DNA from: Treponema sp.
GTDB lineage: Bacteria > Spirochaetota > Spirochaetia > Treponematales > Treponemataceae
DNA: 64,000 nucleotides
Direction: 5' to 3'
Assembly: GCA_017548565.1 (NCBI GenBank)
Contig: JAFYZU010000013.1
Location: 1 to 64,000, forward strand
The position numbers were made by a program, and so were the translations under genes. Shown piece by piece: positions 18,903 to 27,667 of this stretch. The notes under the pieces are model-generated. The model was not told the DNA's origin. It made no database searches and saw only the letters and a list, made by a program, of their open reading frames with translations. The first letter of the stretch is position 1. Each line of letters begins with the position of its first letter.

Positions 18903-19661
18903 TTAAAATTTTAAAGAATCGTCAATTTGAATGCAATCAGGCATTACTTTAACTAAAGATACGGCTATATATCCGTTCCTGCAGTAATAAAGATCTGTTC
19001 CCTCTTCAATCTTTGAAAGATCTGGTGCATTTCCTATAAATCTCGCTTCATATAAATCATCTTTTGTATTAACAAGTTCAATGCGGTCTTTATAATTACG
19101 TCTGCACAATTTTCCGGTATATTTCACGCCTTTATGACTTTCAACTGCAAGAGCATTAACATTAACGAAAGCTTTTTCTTCTGAGGATTTACAGATTGCG
19201 ATTAATTTTTCAAGATTCTCTGCTGCAAATTCTGCAATTGCATCAAATTTATAATTCTCAACACTCTGTCTTGGAACAAGAGGTTCTGCACTTAGCGCAA
19301 TGGACGGAATGTTACTGTTTGCGCCTTCTCTTGCAACGGCACAGGTGCCTGAATAGATTATATCAGTTCCCATGTTTCCGCCTGAATTAATTCCTGCAAT
19401 AATAACGTCTATTTTATCAAATATGCCGGAAGTTACGCCTGTAAAAATACAGTCAGCGGGGTATCCTGAATGAGAATATGAATTTACATCTTTTTTTATG
19501 AGTGTATTGTTTTTAAACATTGATATATGATTTGAAACTGCCGATCTGTTTGAATCAGGTGCAATGACAAGAATGTTATGTCCATCTTTCTTAAGGCGTT
19601 CTGCGATTATCTTTAATCCCGGTGCATCTATTCCATCGTCATTTGAAATCAATATATTCAT
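18903..19661 (-). CDS. surE: 5'/3'-nucleotidase SurE
   Basis: SurE dephosphorylates nucleoside monophosphates and helps stationary-phase survival. The metal site is visible: NDDGIDAPG at residues 7-15 and NSGGNMGTDIIYSGTVxxA-like sequence (here NSGGNMGTD followed by SGTCAVAREG). At 252 residues the length is standard. It lies 8 bases after the galactokinase-like gene, in the same direction. Confidence 0.93.
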   Translation of the reverse strand: MNILISNDDGIDAPGLKIIAERLKKDGHNILVIAPDSNRSAVSNHISMFKNNTLIKKDVNSYSHSGYPADCIFTGVTSGIFDKIDVIIAGINSGGNMGTDIIYSGTCAVAREGANSNIPSIALSAEPLVPRQSVENYKFDAIAEFAAENLEKLIAICKSSEEKAFVNVNALAVESHKGVKYTGKLCRRNYKDRIELVNTKDDLYEARFIGNAPDLSKIEEGTDLYYCRNGYIAVSLVKVMPDCIQIDDSLKF

Positions 19662-19669
19662 AAAAAATC

Positions 19670-20851
19670 CTAATCTATTACGACAGAAGCACCCTCTGAA
19701 GGAATTACTTCATAACATGCCGTCTGATATCCGAAAATCTTTTCAAATTCGGTAAGCTTTGCCCTGAACTTTTCTTCATCACTTTCGCGGATTATTGCAT
19801 AAAGGCAGCGTCCGAATCCTTTTCCGGTAATTCTTCCACAGGAAACAGGATTTGTAATAAAATCCAGATTAGGTTCAAGTTCACCGACGCGTTTGAGTAT
19901 CCAGTCTATTTCAGGACACGAGATTTCATACATATCGCGCATCGTTTCATGACTTTTATTAACCGCACGGGCAAATTTAAAGAAATCTGATTTTTCAAGT
20001 CCTGTTCTTGCTTCAAGAAGACTATTATGCTCATGCATTATGCTTAAAAGCTTTCGTCTTACATCCTCAGAAACAACAGAAAGCTCCTCGTTAATATCAG
20101 TTACATTGCTGATATACTGCCATCCGCCGTAAACATTCTGTTTTGTTTCCCTTAAATCTCCAAGTAAAAGAGCATATTGAGGTTCAAAAATAGAATCTTC
20201 ATTCCATACAGAAATGCGCGGAACCTTTGTATCGATTAAGAAGATTTTTTTATCATTAAAATTAAAGGGAATATAATCCCATGAATTTTTTGTATGATCT
20301 GTAATTATGAAATTACCTTTTTTTGAGAACAAGGCTGAATAATTATCTGCAATATAGTTATTCTGCTGCAAAAAGATTTTATTGGCACGTTCAAAAACAG
20401 CAAGAAGATCTTCTTCAGAGCAGTCAAACTTAAAAAGATTTTTTATTGCAATAAGTGTAGATGCCTTGATTGCAGTTGTAATTCCAAAACCAGCAGAAGG
20501 AAGAATTTCTGAAAAAACGGTTATGTTCATTCCAGATAAATCGTATCCGCTGCATATATAACCATAAATAATGCATTTTACTGCATTTGCCCACCTGTCT
20601 TCTTTTTTATACTTTACTGAATTAACACTTGCTCTTTTTCTTTCATTCAACTGATGAAAATAAAACTTTATGGAGGTATCCTGACGGCGGCTTACGGCAA
20701 CATATACCGGAAGATTAACTGCCATTGAAAGAGTCTTATCTTTAAAAAACCATGAGTGTTCACCGATAAGATGAAATCGTCCGGGAGCTCTTACGACAAT
20801 CTCTGGTTTCTGTTCATATTCAGATTTATGTGCATCATTTACTGCTTTCAT
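19670..20851 (-). CDS. galK: galactokinase-family GHMP kinase
   Basis: The galactokinase signature is present near the N-terminus (RAPGRFHLIGEHSWF, compare GRVNLIGEHTDY). The GHMP ATP-binding loop is altered (LPSAGFGITTA instead of LPxGSGLSSSA), and motif 3 near the C-terminus reads SGGRITGKGFGRCLYA-like (CGRITGKGFGRC). The substrate is therefore uncertain: galactose is the family default but another sugar is possible. The ATG at 20851 has AGAGGG 7 bases upstream; a GTG six codons earlier is less likely. It is divergent from lnt. Confidence 0.7.
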   Translation of the reverse strand: MKAVNDAHKSEYEQKPEIVVRAPGRFHLIGEHSWFFKDKTLSMAVNLPVYVAVSRRQDTSIKFYFHQLNERKRASVNSVKYKKEDRWANAVKCIIYGYICSGYDLSGMNITVFSEILPSAGFGITTAIKASTLIAIKNLFKFDCSEEDLLAVFERANKIFLQQNNYIADNYSALFSKKGNFIITDHTKNSWDYIPFNFNDKKIFLIDTKVPRISVWNEDSIFEPQYALLLGDLRETKQNVYGGWQYISNVTDINEELSVVSEDVRRKLLSIMHEHNSLLEARTGLEKSDFFKFARAVNKSHETMRDMYEISCPEIDWILKRVGELEPNLDFITNPVSCGRITGKGFGRCLYAIIRESDEEKFRAKLTEFEKIFGYQTACYEVIPSEGASVVID

Positions 20852-20897
20852 AAAAAGCACCCTCTTCACAAAAATATAATATATAGAATATAATATA

Positions 20898-22733
20898 ATG
20901 AAGATGATTTTACAAGTTTTTTATTCATTTTTTTCAGGCATACTTCTTTCTCTTGCACTTCCAAATGAATTATTTTTACTTGGGTGCCCAGTAATATCTT
21001 TTTTTGCCCTCATTCCTTATTATCTTGCAATAAAAAAATGTAAAACCTTCAGACAGGCTTTTGCTTCAGGTTTTATCCAGACAATAACTACACATCTCTG
21101 TTCCAGCTTCTGGCTTGCTTTTTTCAAGGATTTTGCAGTCCTTACACTCGGAGCTTCTGCACTTGCAACAGGAGTCCTCGGCGGAATATTCGGATGTTTC
21201 CTTTTCTTTCCTCAAGCTGACAAATACAACAAACATTTATACATTTATTCACTTTCACGTAAATTTGATGATTCACCGGTTTTCAGGATTATCTGGTTTT
21301 CTACAGTTTATGTCGTTTATGAATTTGCAAAATCAATCGGATTCATAGGTTACCCCTGGGGGACACTTTCGGCCACGATGTTCACATGGAAACCGATCAT
21401 GCAGATTGCAGACATTACCGGAACTTACGGAATTTCATTCATTGCAGTGCTTTTCAATACTCTTTTATGCGAAACAATACTGAATTTTGCCGAAGCAAAG
21501 AAGCTTGTTCCTTCAAGGCGTTTCAGTTATTCAAAAGAAATCATCCATCCGATGTGTTTTTTTGCTTTAATTTTCAGCATTACGCTCATATACGGCCACT
21601 ATCAGCTTAATAAAAAACGTACACCCTTAAAATCACTTAATGCAGTTATACTTCAGCAGAATTCAGATCCGTGGAAAATGGACGATGATGAAGAAATAAT
21701 CTGTGAGCTTCAGAAACTTGCACAGAAAGAAATTGATTCATTAAAACAGAAAAACAAAAATGCACAGCTTCTTATCTTCAGCGAAGGATCTTTAGTTCAT
21801 TCTTTGCCTTCAGGATTTTTCATCTATGAACGGGAGCCTTATCCTGAATCGCTTACCCATTTCCTGCGAAGGAACAATGTACCTCTTTTAACCGGAGCTG
21901 CAGTTACAGAAAAAATTCCTATTGATAATTCAGAAGATGATTATTTGAACAGATATTATAATGCGGCCGTAGTCATAGATACAAATGAAGAACTGAGGGC
22001 ATTTTACGGAAAACTTCATCTTGTTCCTTTTGCAGAATATGTACCGGGCTCCGAAAAACCTTTCATCAGAAAATTGATGAAGAAAATCGTCGGCTTTTCT
22101 GCAGGATGGACAAAAGGAAAAAACATAACCTATTTTGACATTCCGTGTACAAGTCTTGAAGAAAAATCATCTTCTCTAGTAAAGATTGAAGACATTTCAA
22201 TTTCAAAATATGACCAGGAACAGAGAGATAAAAAAACTACAGTAAGGGTTGCAACTCCAATCTGCTTTGACGATGCATTTACCGATGTAATGAGGCCGCT
22301 TTCAAGAAACGGAGCAGAGCTTTTCATTAACCTCACCGATGATTCATGGTCGCTGAAAAAATCCTCTGAATATCAGCATTTCTGTGTTTCTTCTTACCGT
22401 TCGATTGAATACCGCACAACATTCGTGCGCTCGACAAATGCAGGTTATTCTGTAGTTCTTGATCCGTGCGGACGTATAATTGCAGATCTACCTCTATTTG
22501 AACAGGCCGCTTTATCATGTGAAGTTCCGGTCTATACTCCCCAAAAAACAGTTTATTCGTTGTTCGGCAACTGGCTCGTATATTTTATGAAGGTTATCCT
22601 TACCATTTATGCCGTTTACCGGTGGAAAAAATTTACGAAGGATGATTTTATAGCCTCAGAAAGAAAACGGAAAATAAAGGTAAAGACCACAAGATCAAAA
22701 AAATTCTACAAAAAACTCAAGATTGAATTCTAA
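20898..22733 (+). CDS. lnt: apolipoprotein N-acyltransferase Lnt
   Basis: Lnt adds the third acyl chain to lipoproteins in the inner membrane. About six to seven hydrophobic segments fill residues 1-235, then a nitrilase-type domain carries the Glu-Lys-Cys triad: E296 (IFSEGS), K372 (YGKLHLVPF) and C456 (PICFDD). A final membrane segment lies near 565. At 611 residues it is longer than the E. coli enzyme (512), partly through an insert at about 415-447 just before the catalytic cysteine. The several lipoproteins in this window are its expected substrates. Confidence 0.92.
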   Translation: MKMILQVFYSFFSGILLSLALPNELFLLGCPVISFFALIPYYLAIKKCKTFRQAFASGFIQTITTHLCSSFWLAFFKDFAVLTLGASALATGVLGGIFGCFLFFPQADKYNKHLYIYSLSRKFDDSPVFRIIWFSTVYVVYEFAKSIGFIGYPWGTLSATMFTWKPIMQIADITGTYGISFIAVLFNTLLCETILNFAEAKKLVPSRRFSYSKEIIHPMCFFALIFSITLIYGHYQLNKKRTPLKSLNAVILQQNSDPWKMDDDEEIICELQKLAQKEIDSLKQKNKNAQLLIFSEGSLVHSLPSGFFIYEREPYPESLTHFLRRNNVPLLTGAAVTEKIPIDNSEDDYLNRYYNAAVVIDTNEELRAFYGKLHLVPFAEYVPGSEKPFIRKLMKKIVGFSAGWTKGKNITYFDIPCTSLEEKSSSLVKIEDISISKYDQEQRDKKTTVRVATPICFDDAFTDVMRPLSRNGAELFINLTDDSWSLKKSSEYQHFCVSSYRSIEYRTTFVRSTNAGYSVVLDPCGRIIADLPLFEQAALSCEVPVYTPQKTVYSLFGNWLVYFMKVILTIYAVYRWKKFTKDDFIASERKRKIKVKTTRSKKFYKKLKIEF

Positions 22734-22843
22734 AAAATAAAAAAAGTCAATATCAGAGAAGAAATAATTTGACCTAAGCATAAATTTTTTTTTTGTCAAG
22801 AAAAAAAGTTTAAAAAATTTCTTACTTTTTTATTAAATTTCAC

Positions 22844-22872
22844 TTGTTTTAACATATCTAGTGTTATATGAT
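22844..22872 (+). promoter_or_regulatory. promoter and probable NrdR box upstream of nrdR-nrdD
   Basis: TTGTTT (22844-22849) and TATGAT (22867-22872) are 17 bases apart. Between them, 22849-22864 reads TTAACATATCTAGTGT, which agrees with the box at 25601-25616 at 11 of 16 positions and has a perfect right half. NrdR is known to bind such 16-base palindromes, so autoregulation is likely. Only one box is clear here. The rest of the 200-base gap after lnt is A/T-rich with no gene. Confidence 0.5.
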
Positions 22873-22933
22873 AGTATATATACACAAATAAACGCTAAAT
22901 CTAAAACCTAAAATAAAAGGTGTAATTTTAAAA

Positions 22934-23404
22934 ATGCGATGTCCTTATTGCGGCAGTTTAGATGACAAGGTTCTCGAATCCAGAACAATGGTAAACGGCG
23001 AAAGCATACGCAGAAGGCGCGAATGTATTTCCTGCGGCTATCGTTTTACCAGTTATGAACGCATTGATGAAAAACCCTTTATGGTTGTAAAAACAGACGG
23101 AAGAAGACAGCCCTTCGACAGGCAGAAGCTTGAAAAAGGAATTGAACGCGCACTTGAAAAACGTCCGTTTTCTACGACAATGGTCGAACAGATCTGTAAC
23201 GACATTGAAGATTCAGCAATCAAGAAAGCCAAGGAGGAACGGGAAATATCAACATCCCAGCTTGGTGAACTTGTTCTCGAAAAATTATATGAAATTGACA
23301 AAGTTGCCTACATCAGATTTGCGTCTGTTTACAAGCACTTTGAAAATTTAGATGAATTTATTACAGAAGTAAAAAACATAGAAAAGAGGGGAAAAAAACA
23401 ATGA
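22934..23404 (+). CDS. nrdR: transcriptional repressor NrdR
   Basis: NrdR senses ATP/dATP and represses ribonucleotide reductase genes. The N-terminal zinc ribbon (CPYCGS at 3-8 and CISCGYRF further on) and the following ATP-cone (FDRQKLEKGIERAL...) are intact. At 156 residues the length is standard. It overlaps nrdD by ATGA and so is co-translated with the enzyme it is expected to control. Confidence 0.96.
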   Translation: MRCPYCGSLDDKVLESRTMVNGESIRRRRECISCGYRFTSYERIDEKPFMVVKTDGRRQPFDRQKLEKGIERALEKRPFSTTMVEQICNDIEDSAIKKAKEEREISTSQLGELVLEKLYEIDKVAYIRFASVYKHFENLDEFITEVKNIEKRGKKQ

Positions 23405-25515
23405 GTGACCAGTCAATCTTTCCGGAATGGCGTAGTTTCTTAGGAAACAGTTCCGACAATGAAACAAAGGGATTTTTGAAAAACGTCGTAAAGCGTTCGG
23501 GTGAAATCGCAGAATACGACAGACAGAAAATCGAAACTGCTATAAGCAAGGCAATTGAAGCGGTAAAAAAACAGAAGGATCCGGACAGAGCCGCACAATT
23601 AACAGATTTAGTTGAAGAAAAATTAAGGCTTCAGCTCGCAGGAAACAGAGCACATTCAATTCCGGCAATTGAAGAAATTCAGGATCTTGTAGAAACTGTA
23701 CTTATCGAAGAAAAAGAAGTCGAAGTAGCAAAAGCATACATTCTTTACCGTGCAAGACATGAGGCTGTGCGTGATGCAAAAAACCTTATGGTCGACATTA
23801 ATAAGACAATGGACGGATATCTTGGACAGAGTGACTGGCGTGTAAATGAAAATGCAAACGTAAACTTCTCGCTCGGAGGTCTTATTCTCCACAACTCGGG
23901 AACAATCACTGCCAACTACTGGCTCAACAACATATATTCAAAAGAAATCGCAGAAGCACACAAAACTGCTGCTTTCCATATTCATGATCTTTCAATGTTC
24001 TCAGGCTATTGTGCAGGCTGGTCTTTACGTCAGCTTATTGCAGAAGGACTCGGCGGTGTACCTGATAAAATCACTTCAACACCGGCAACACATCTTTCTA
24101 CTCTTGTAAATCAGATTGTAAACTTCCTCGGAATCATGCAGAACGAATGGGCTGGTGCTCAGGCATTCTCTTCTTTCGACACATATCTTGCTCCATTTAT
24201 CCGTGCCGATCATCTTACAGAAAAACAGGTTCGTCAGTGCATCCAGAGTTATATTTACGGTGTAAATACACCAAGCCGATGGGGTTCTCAGGCTCCGTTC
24301 ACAAACATCACTCTTGATCTTGTCTGTCCGAACGATCTAAAAAACAAAAAAGCAATCGTCGGCGGAAAGGAACAGGAATATACATATGGTGACTGTCAAA
24401 AAGAAATGGATATGATAAACAAAGTATTCATTGAGCTTATGATTGAAGGTGATGCAGACGGACGCGGTTTTGCCTACCCTATTCCTACATATAATATTAC
24501 AAGTGACTTTGACTGGGATTCAGAAATTTCAAAGCTTCTGTTTACAATGACTGCACAGTACGGAACACCAAACTTCCAGAATTTCGTAAACTCAGACCTT
24601 GATCCTAGTGATGTACGTTCAATGTGCTGCCGTCTCCAGCTCGATAAGCGTGAACTTCGTCGACGCGGCGGAGGTCTTTTCGGAGCAGATGAATTTACAG
24701 GTTCTATCGGTGTAGTAACTATCAATATGCCTCAGATCGGTTATCTTGCAAACAATGAAGCAGAATTCTACAAGAGACTTGATTATCTTATGGATCTTGC
24801 AAAAGAAAGCCTTTGTACAAAACGAAAGGTAATCCAGAAGCTTTATGACGGCGGATTATTCCCTTACACAAGACGATATCTTAAAACACTCGTAAATCAT
24901 TTTAATACTATCGGGTTGTGCGGTATGAATGAATGCTGCCTCAACTTCATCGGAAAAGACATTACAACTGAAGAAGGAAAAGCATTTGCAGAAAAGGTAC
25001 TCCAGCACATGCGCGAACGAATGCAGGATTATCAGGAACAGACAGGAGATCTTTTCAATCTTGAAGCGACACCTGCAGAATCTACATCATACAGACTTGC
25101 ACGCCACGATAAGGAACAGTTCCCTGACATAATCACAAGCGGAACAAATGAACCGTTCTATACAAACTCTTCACAGCTTCCGGTTGATTATACGGCAGAT
25201 GTATTCGAAGCTCTTGATATGCAGGAATCGCTTCAGACAAAATACACCGGCGGTACAATGTTCCACGTGTTCATGGGCGAAGCATTAAAGGACTGGAAAT
25301 CATGCGCTGATCTTGTACGAACAATTGCAACAAAATACAGGATTCCTTTCTTTACGATTTCTCCTACATATTCTATATGCAAAAAACACGGATACCTCAA
25401 CGGCCAGCAGTTTGAATGTCCTAAATGCAAGGCAGAAAAAGAAAAGGAACTCAAAGACAAGTTAAAGGCATTACAGGAAGAAAAAGAAAAAATTCTTGCA
25501 AAAGCTGCAAATTAA
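23401..25515 (+). CDS. nrdD: anaerobic ribonucleoside-triphosphate reductase NrdD, lacking the C-terminal glycyl-radical segment
   Basis: NrdD reduces NTPs to dNTPs anaerobically. An ATP-cone covers about residues 20-115, followed by the ten-stranded barrel core (NMPQIGYLA, GLCGMNECC). The zinc site appears as CxxH and CPxC near 665-680 (ICKKHGY and ECPKC). In ordinary NrdD the glycyl-radical loop (R-V-x-G-Y) follows this zinc site. Here the chain instead ends in a ~25-residue charged helix (EKEKELKDKLKALQEEKEK). The missing loop is in the next gene at 25680. There is no frameshift signature: the frame ends cleanly and 164 bases separate the two genes. Confidence 0.93.
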   Translation: MSDQSIFPEWRSFLGNSSDNETKGFLKNVVKRSGEIAEYDRQKIETAISKAIEAVKKQKDPDRAAQLTDLVEEKLRLQLAGNRAHSIPAIEEIQDLVETVLIEEKEVEVAKAYILYRARHEAVRDAKNLMVDINKTMDGYLGQSDWRVNENANVNFSLGGLILHNSGTITANYWLNNIYSKEIAEAHKTAAFHIHDLSMFSGYCAGWSLRQLIAEGLGGVPDKITSTPATHLSTLVNQIVNFLGIMQNEWAGAQAFSSFDTYLAPFIRADHLTEKQVRQCIQSYIYGVNTPSRWGSQAPFTNITLDLVCPNDLKNKKAIVGGKEQEYTYGDCQKEMDMINKVFIELMIEGDADGRGFAYPIPTYNITSDFDWDSEISKLLFTMTAQYGTPNFQNFVNSDLDPSDVRSMCCRLQLDKRELRRRGGGLFGADEFTGSIGVVTINMPQIGYLANNEAEFYKRLDYLMDLAKESLCTKRKVIQKLYDGGLFPYTRRYLKTLVNHFNTIGLCGMNECCLNFIGKDITTEEGKAFAEKVLQHMRERMQDYQEQTGDLFNLEATPAESTSYRLARHDKEQFPDIITSGTNEPFYTNSSQLPVDYTADVFEALDMQESLQTKYTGGTMFHVFMGEALKDWKSCADLVRTIATKYRIPFFTISPTYSICKKHGYLNGQQFECPKCKAEKEKELKDKLKALQEEKEKILAKAAN

Positions 25516-25527
25516 TTAGAAAAAATG

Positions 25528-25616
25528 ACACTAAAATTAATGAATTTCAACAAATATTCCGATGTTTTAGTGTCAACGCAGTTGACAAATCATCAAATCT
25601 ACACTATATTTAGTGT
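25528..25616 (+). promoter_or_regulatory. promoter with NrdR boxes for the glycyl-radical/redoxin gene and nrdG
   Basis: TTGACA (25582-25587) and TATATT (25605-25610) have a 17-base spacer. The sequence ACACTATATTTAGTGT at 25601-25616 overlaps the -10 and matches the NrdR box consensus almost perfectly. A second box-like site lies at 25528-25543 (ACACTAAAATTAATGA, 12 of 16 identical to the first), and a right half-site ends at 25573. The -35 is also part of an inverted repeat TGTCAA-N5-TTGACA at 25571-25587. The glycyl-radical gene therefore has its own NrdR-controlled promoter. Confidence 0.8.
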
Positions 25617-25679
25617 GGGTGGAATAAATACAAATCTGTAATTATTACAGATTAAATTATTGGGAGGATATTAAAAAAT

Positions 25680-26207
25680 ATGGAAACAAGAACACTTGCA
25701 CAGGTAGAACAGGAAATTGCAGAAACTCAGGAAGCGCTTAAAGACGTACACGGAACAGAAACTGAAGTATATGCAAGAATCGTAGGTTATTACAGAGCAG
25801 TAAAGCACTGGAATAAAGGAAAGAGAGATGAATTCGATCAGAGAAAAATGTTCACACTTGAAGCAAGTAAAGAATATGATATTACAGAAAGAACAGAATC
25901 AGTATCAGCAAAAGAAACAAAAAAGAATGAACAGCCTGTTATGAATACTCAGAGCGTTTCTTATGAATTATATACAAGAAAGACATGTCCAAACTGTCCT
26001 CCTGTAAAAGAATTTATGTCAAACCTTGACCTTGCAGGAAGAAATATCGATGTAGATACAGAAGAAGGTCTTGCAGAAGCAGCAAACAAAGGTGTATTCG
26101 CATCTCCAACAGTAATTTTCTATAATGAACAGGGCATTGAAACTGCAAGATGCCACAACGTAGAAGAGCTTGAAGCAGTTTTTCATAAAGTAGCCGTTAG
26201 TGCATAA
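25680..26207 (+). CDS. separate glycyl-radical domain of NrdD fused to a NrdH/thioredoxin-like redoxin
   Basis: This 175-residue protein has two parts. Residues ~25-60 match the C-terminal glycyl-radical segment normally found at the end of NrdD: the radical loop RIVGY is at 33-37 with the radical-bearing Gly36, followed by the W-N-K-G-K...EF segment. After a charged linker, residues ~92-175 form a redoxin with a CPNC active site at 103-106 and the cis-proline motif SPT at 142-144. It should complete the truncated NrdD upstream and deliver reducing equivalents to it. The first ~24 residues are predicted helical and could pair with the helix at the end of NrdD. The start has GGGAGG 10 bases upstream. 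nrdG follows after 6 bases. Confidence 0.85.
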   Translation: METRTLAQVEQEIAETQEALKDVHGTETEVYARIVGYYRAVKHWNKGKRDEFDQRKMFTLEASKEYDITERTESVSAKETKKNEQPVMNTQSVSYELYTRKTCPNCPPVKEFMSNLDLAGRNIDVDTEEGLAEAANKGVFASPTVIFYNEQGIETARCHNVEELEAVFHKVAVSA

Positions 26208-26213
26208 GTATTT

Positions 26214-26960
26214 ATGGCTGAATTATCCTTGAACGAACCTGCCGGTGTACTGGTAAAAACCACCTGTGTTGATTACCCTGGAATGCTGGCAGGTTCTTTT
26301 TTTCTCATGGGATGCAATCTTTTCTGCCCCTACTGCTACAATACAGATTTAGTTTACTGCAAAAAAACTTCGGGAATAAATACAATTGGCGAACTTTTCA
26401 GCCACCTGGAAAAACGACAGGGAATCTTAAAGGGACTTGTCATTTCCGGAGGAGAACCTTTGCTCAATCCGTATACTCCCCTTATCATAAAAAAAGCAAG
26501 GGAACTTGGATATAAAATTAAGCTTGATACAAACGGAACTTTATGCGATGAGCTTGAATCGATTTTATCGGACGAACAGCTTAAGCCTGATTTTATTGCA
26601 ATGGACATAAAAACATCGCCTTCAAAATACGCATCTTTAATCGCACGTAAAAAGTCAAAATATGCAGAAAATCCGGAATATTTTGAAAATGCATTAAAGC
26701 GTTCTTCAGAGCTTATATCAGAACTTCCGCCGGACTGCAGGGAGTACAGGACTGTTCTTGTACCGCCGCTTGTTACAAAGAATGATATAAAAGACATGGC
26801 ATGTATTTTACCGGAGGATGCTTCGTGGCAGTTTGCACAGTTTCAGAACGGGAGTTGCCTTGATCCTTCTTACAATGAGCTTACACCTTATACTGATGAT
26901 GAAGTAAATGAACTTATTTCCTATGCAAAATCTTTAAGAAAAGGCGCTCAGCTGCGATGA
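26214..26960 (+). CDS. nrdG: anaerobic ribonucleotide reductase activating protein NrdG (radical SAM)
   Basis: NrdG uses an iron-sulfur cluster and S-adenosylmethionine to create the glycyl radical. The cluster ligands are C34, C38 and C41 in the CNLFCPYC motif, and the SAM-binding GGE motif follows (SGGEPLLNP). The N-terminal sequence VKTTCVDYPG is typical of the longer NrdG class that accompanies thioredoxin-dependent NrdD enzymes. Its true substrate here should be the small glycyl-radical protein encoded 6 bases upstream. Confidence 0.9.
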   Translation: MAELSLNEPAGVLVKTTCVDYPGMLAGSFFLMGCNLFCPYCYNTDLVYCKKTSGINTIGELFSHLEKRQGILKGLVISGGEPLLNPYTPLIIKKARELGYKIKLDTNGTLCDELESILSDEQLKPDFIAMDIKTSPSKYASLIARKKSKYAENPEYFENALKRSSELISELPPDCREYRTVLVPPLVTKNDIKDMACILPEDASWQFAQFQNGSCLDPSYNELTPYTDDEVNELISYAKSLRKGAQLR

Positions 26961-26976
26961 AATATCCGGATAAGCC

Positions 26977-27005
26977 TTGACATACAGTAATAAAATCTAT
27001 ATTAT
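26977..27005 (+). promoter_or_regulatory. sigma-70 promoter for tRNA(CAT)
   Basis: TTGACA (26977-26982) and TATTAT (27000-27005) are spaced by 17 bases and lie 12 bases before the tRNA. Confidence 0.75.
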
Positions 27006-27017
27006 AACTAACATCTT

Positions 27018-27090
27018 GGGGATATAGCTCAGTTGGTAGAGCACACGGCTCATATCCGTGCGGTCATAGGTCCGAGTCCTATTGTCCCTA
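27018..27090 (+). tRNA. tRNA with CAT anticodon (elongator Met, or Ile2)
   Basis: A full cloverleaf can be drawn. The acceptor is GGGGATA (27018-27024) with TGTCCCT (27083-27089), first pair G-U. The anticodon stem is CACGG/CCGTG with loop CTCATAT, and the T stem is ATAGG/CCTAT with loop TCCGAGT. The anticodon CAT is at 27051-27053. It lacks the three G-C pairs of an initiator anticodon stem. Met versus lysidine-modified Ile cannot be settled by eye. CCA is not encoded. Confidence 0.9.
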
Positions 27091-27094
27091 TAAA

Positions 27095-27129
27095 GAACTT
27101 CAGGTGCATCGCTGAGGTTCTTTTTTTTT
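27095..27129 (+). terminator. intrinsic terminator after tRNA(CAT)
   Basis: A 9-base-pair stem, GAACTTCAG (27095-27103) with CTGAGGTTC (27112-27120), is followed by nine T residues. Confidence 0.85.
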
Positions 27130-27219
27130 ATGCAGAAAACGACTATTTTTACCGATATTTAATAAAATAAGTTGTTAAAAAAAATATTTATGTTTATAAT
27201 TAAATTACAGGAGTTACCT

Positions 27220-27663
27220 ATGAAAAAGAATTTACTTACATTACTCTTTTTATCTCTTTTAGCCGGTTCACTTTTTGCTCAGAGTAAAACAAATGGTCTA
27301 GCACCGGAAAAACATGAAGAAAACTGGAGTGACATGACCTATTTTACGGTCCCTATTTTAAAAGTTCTTGAATCAAAGGAAGCTTATGTCGTTTTCTATC
27401 TTAAAAATAATGACAGAACTGATACTACTGTAATTCCAAAAACATGGGCAAAAGGAAACGTTGAAAATCCACGTAAATTAAAATTCAGAAACATCAAAAA
27501 CCCGGGTGCTTCATATATGACAATCGTCAGCAAGAATGGTGAATTTTACCGTGTAATCCTTACTTTACCGTTACGTAAAAACAATGATCTTTGGGGCGTA
27601 GTCGATTACGGAACAAAGATTCCTGATTTAGACAAACAGAATCTCGACGACGTAAAACAGTAA
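27220..27663 (+). CDS. small secreted protein of unknown function
   Basis: The ATG at 27220 has GGAG upstream and opens a classical signal peptide (LLTLLFLSLLAGSLFAQ), giving a mature domain of about 127 residues. The domain is rich in beta strands, with VYL/IVS/VIL-type alternations and many Lys/Asn. No motif or known family is recognised. It lies 4 bases before nrnA. Confidence 0.7.
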   Translation: MKKNLLTLLFLSLLAGSLFAQSKTNGLAPEKHEENWSDMTYFTVPILKVLESKEAYVVFYLKNNDRTDTTVIPKTWAKGNVENPRKLKFRNIKNPGASYMTIVSKNGEFYRVILTLPLRKNNDLWGVVDYGTKIPDLDKQNLDDVKQ

Positions 27664-27667
27664 AAAA

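Noticed and set aside
23401-26207. Split of nrdD as a simple frameshift or sequencing error
   Set aside because: The two frames are separated by 164 bases holding a promoter, NrdR boxes and a strong ribosome binding site. The second gene has its own N-terminal extension and is fused to a redoxin.
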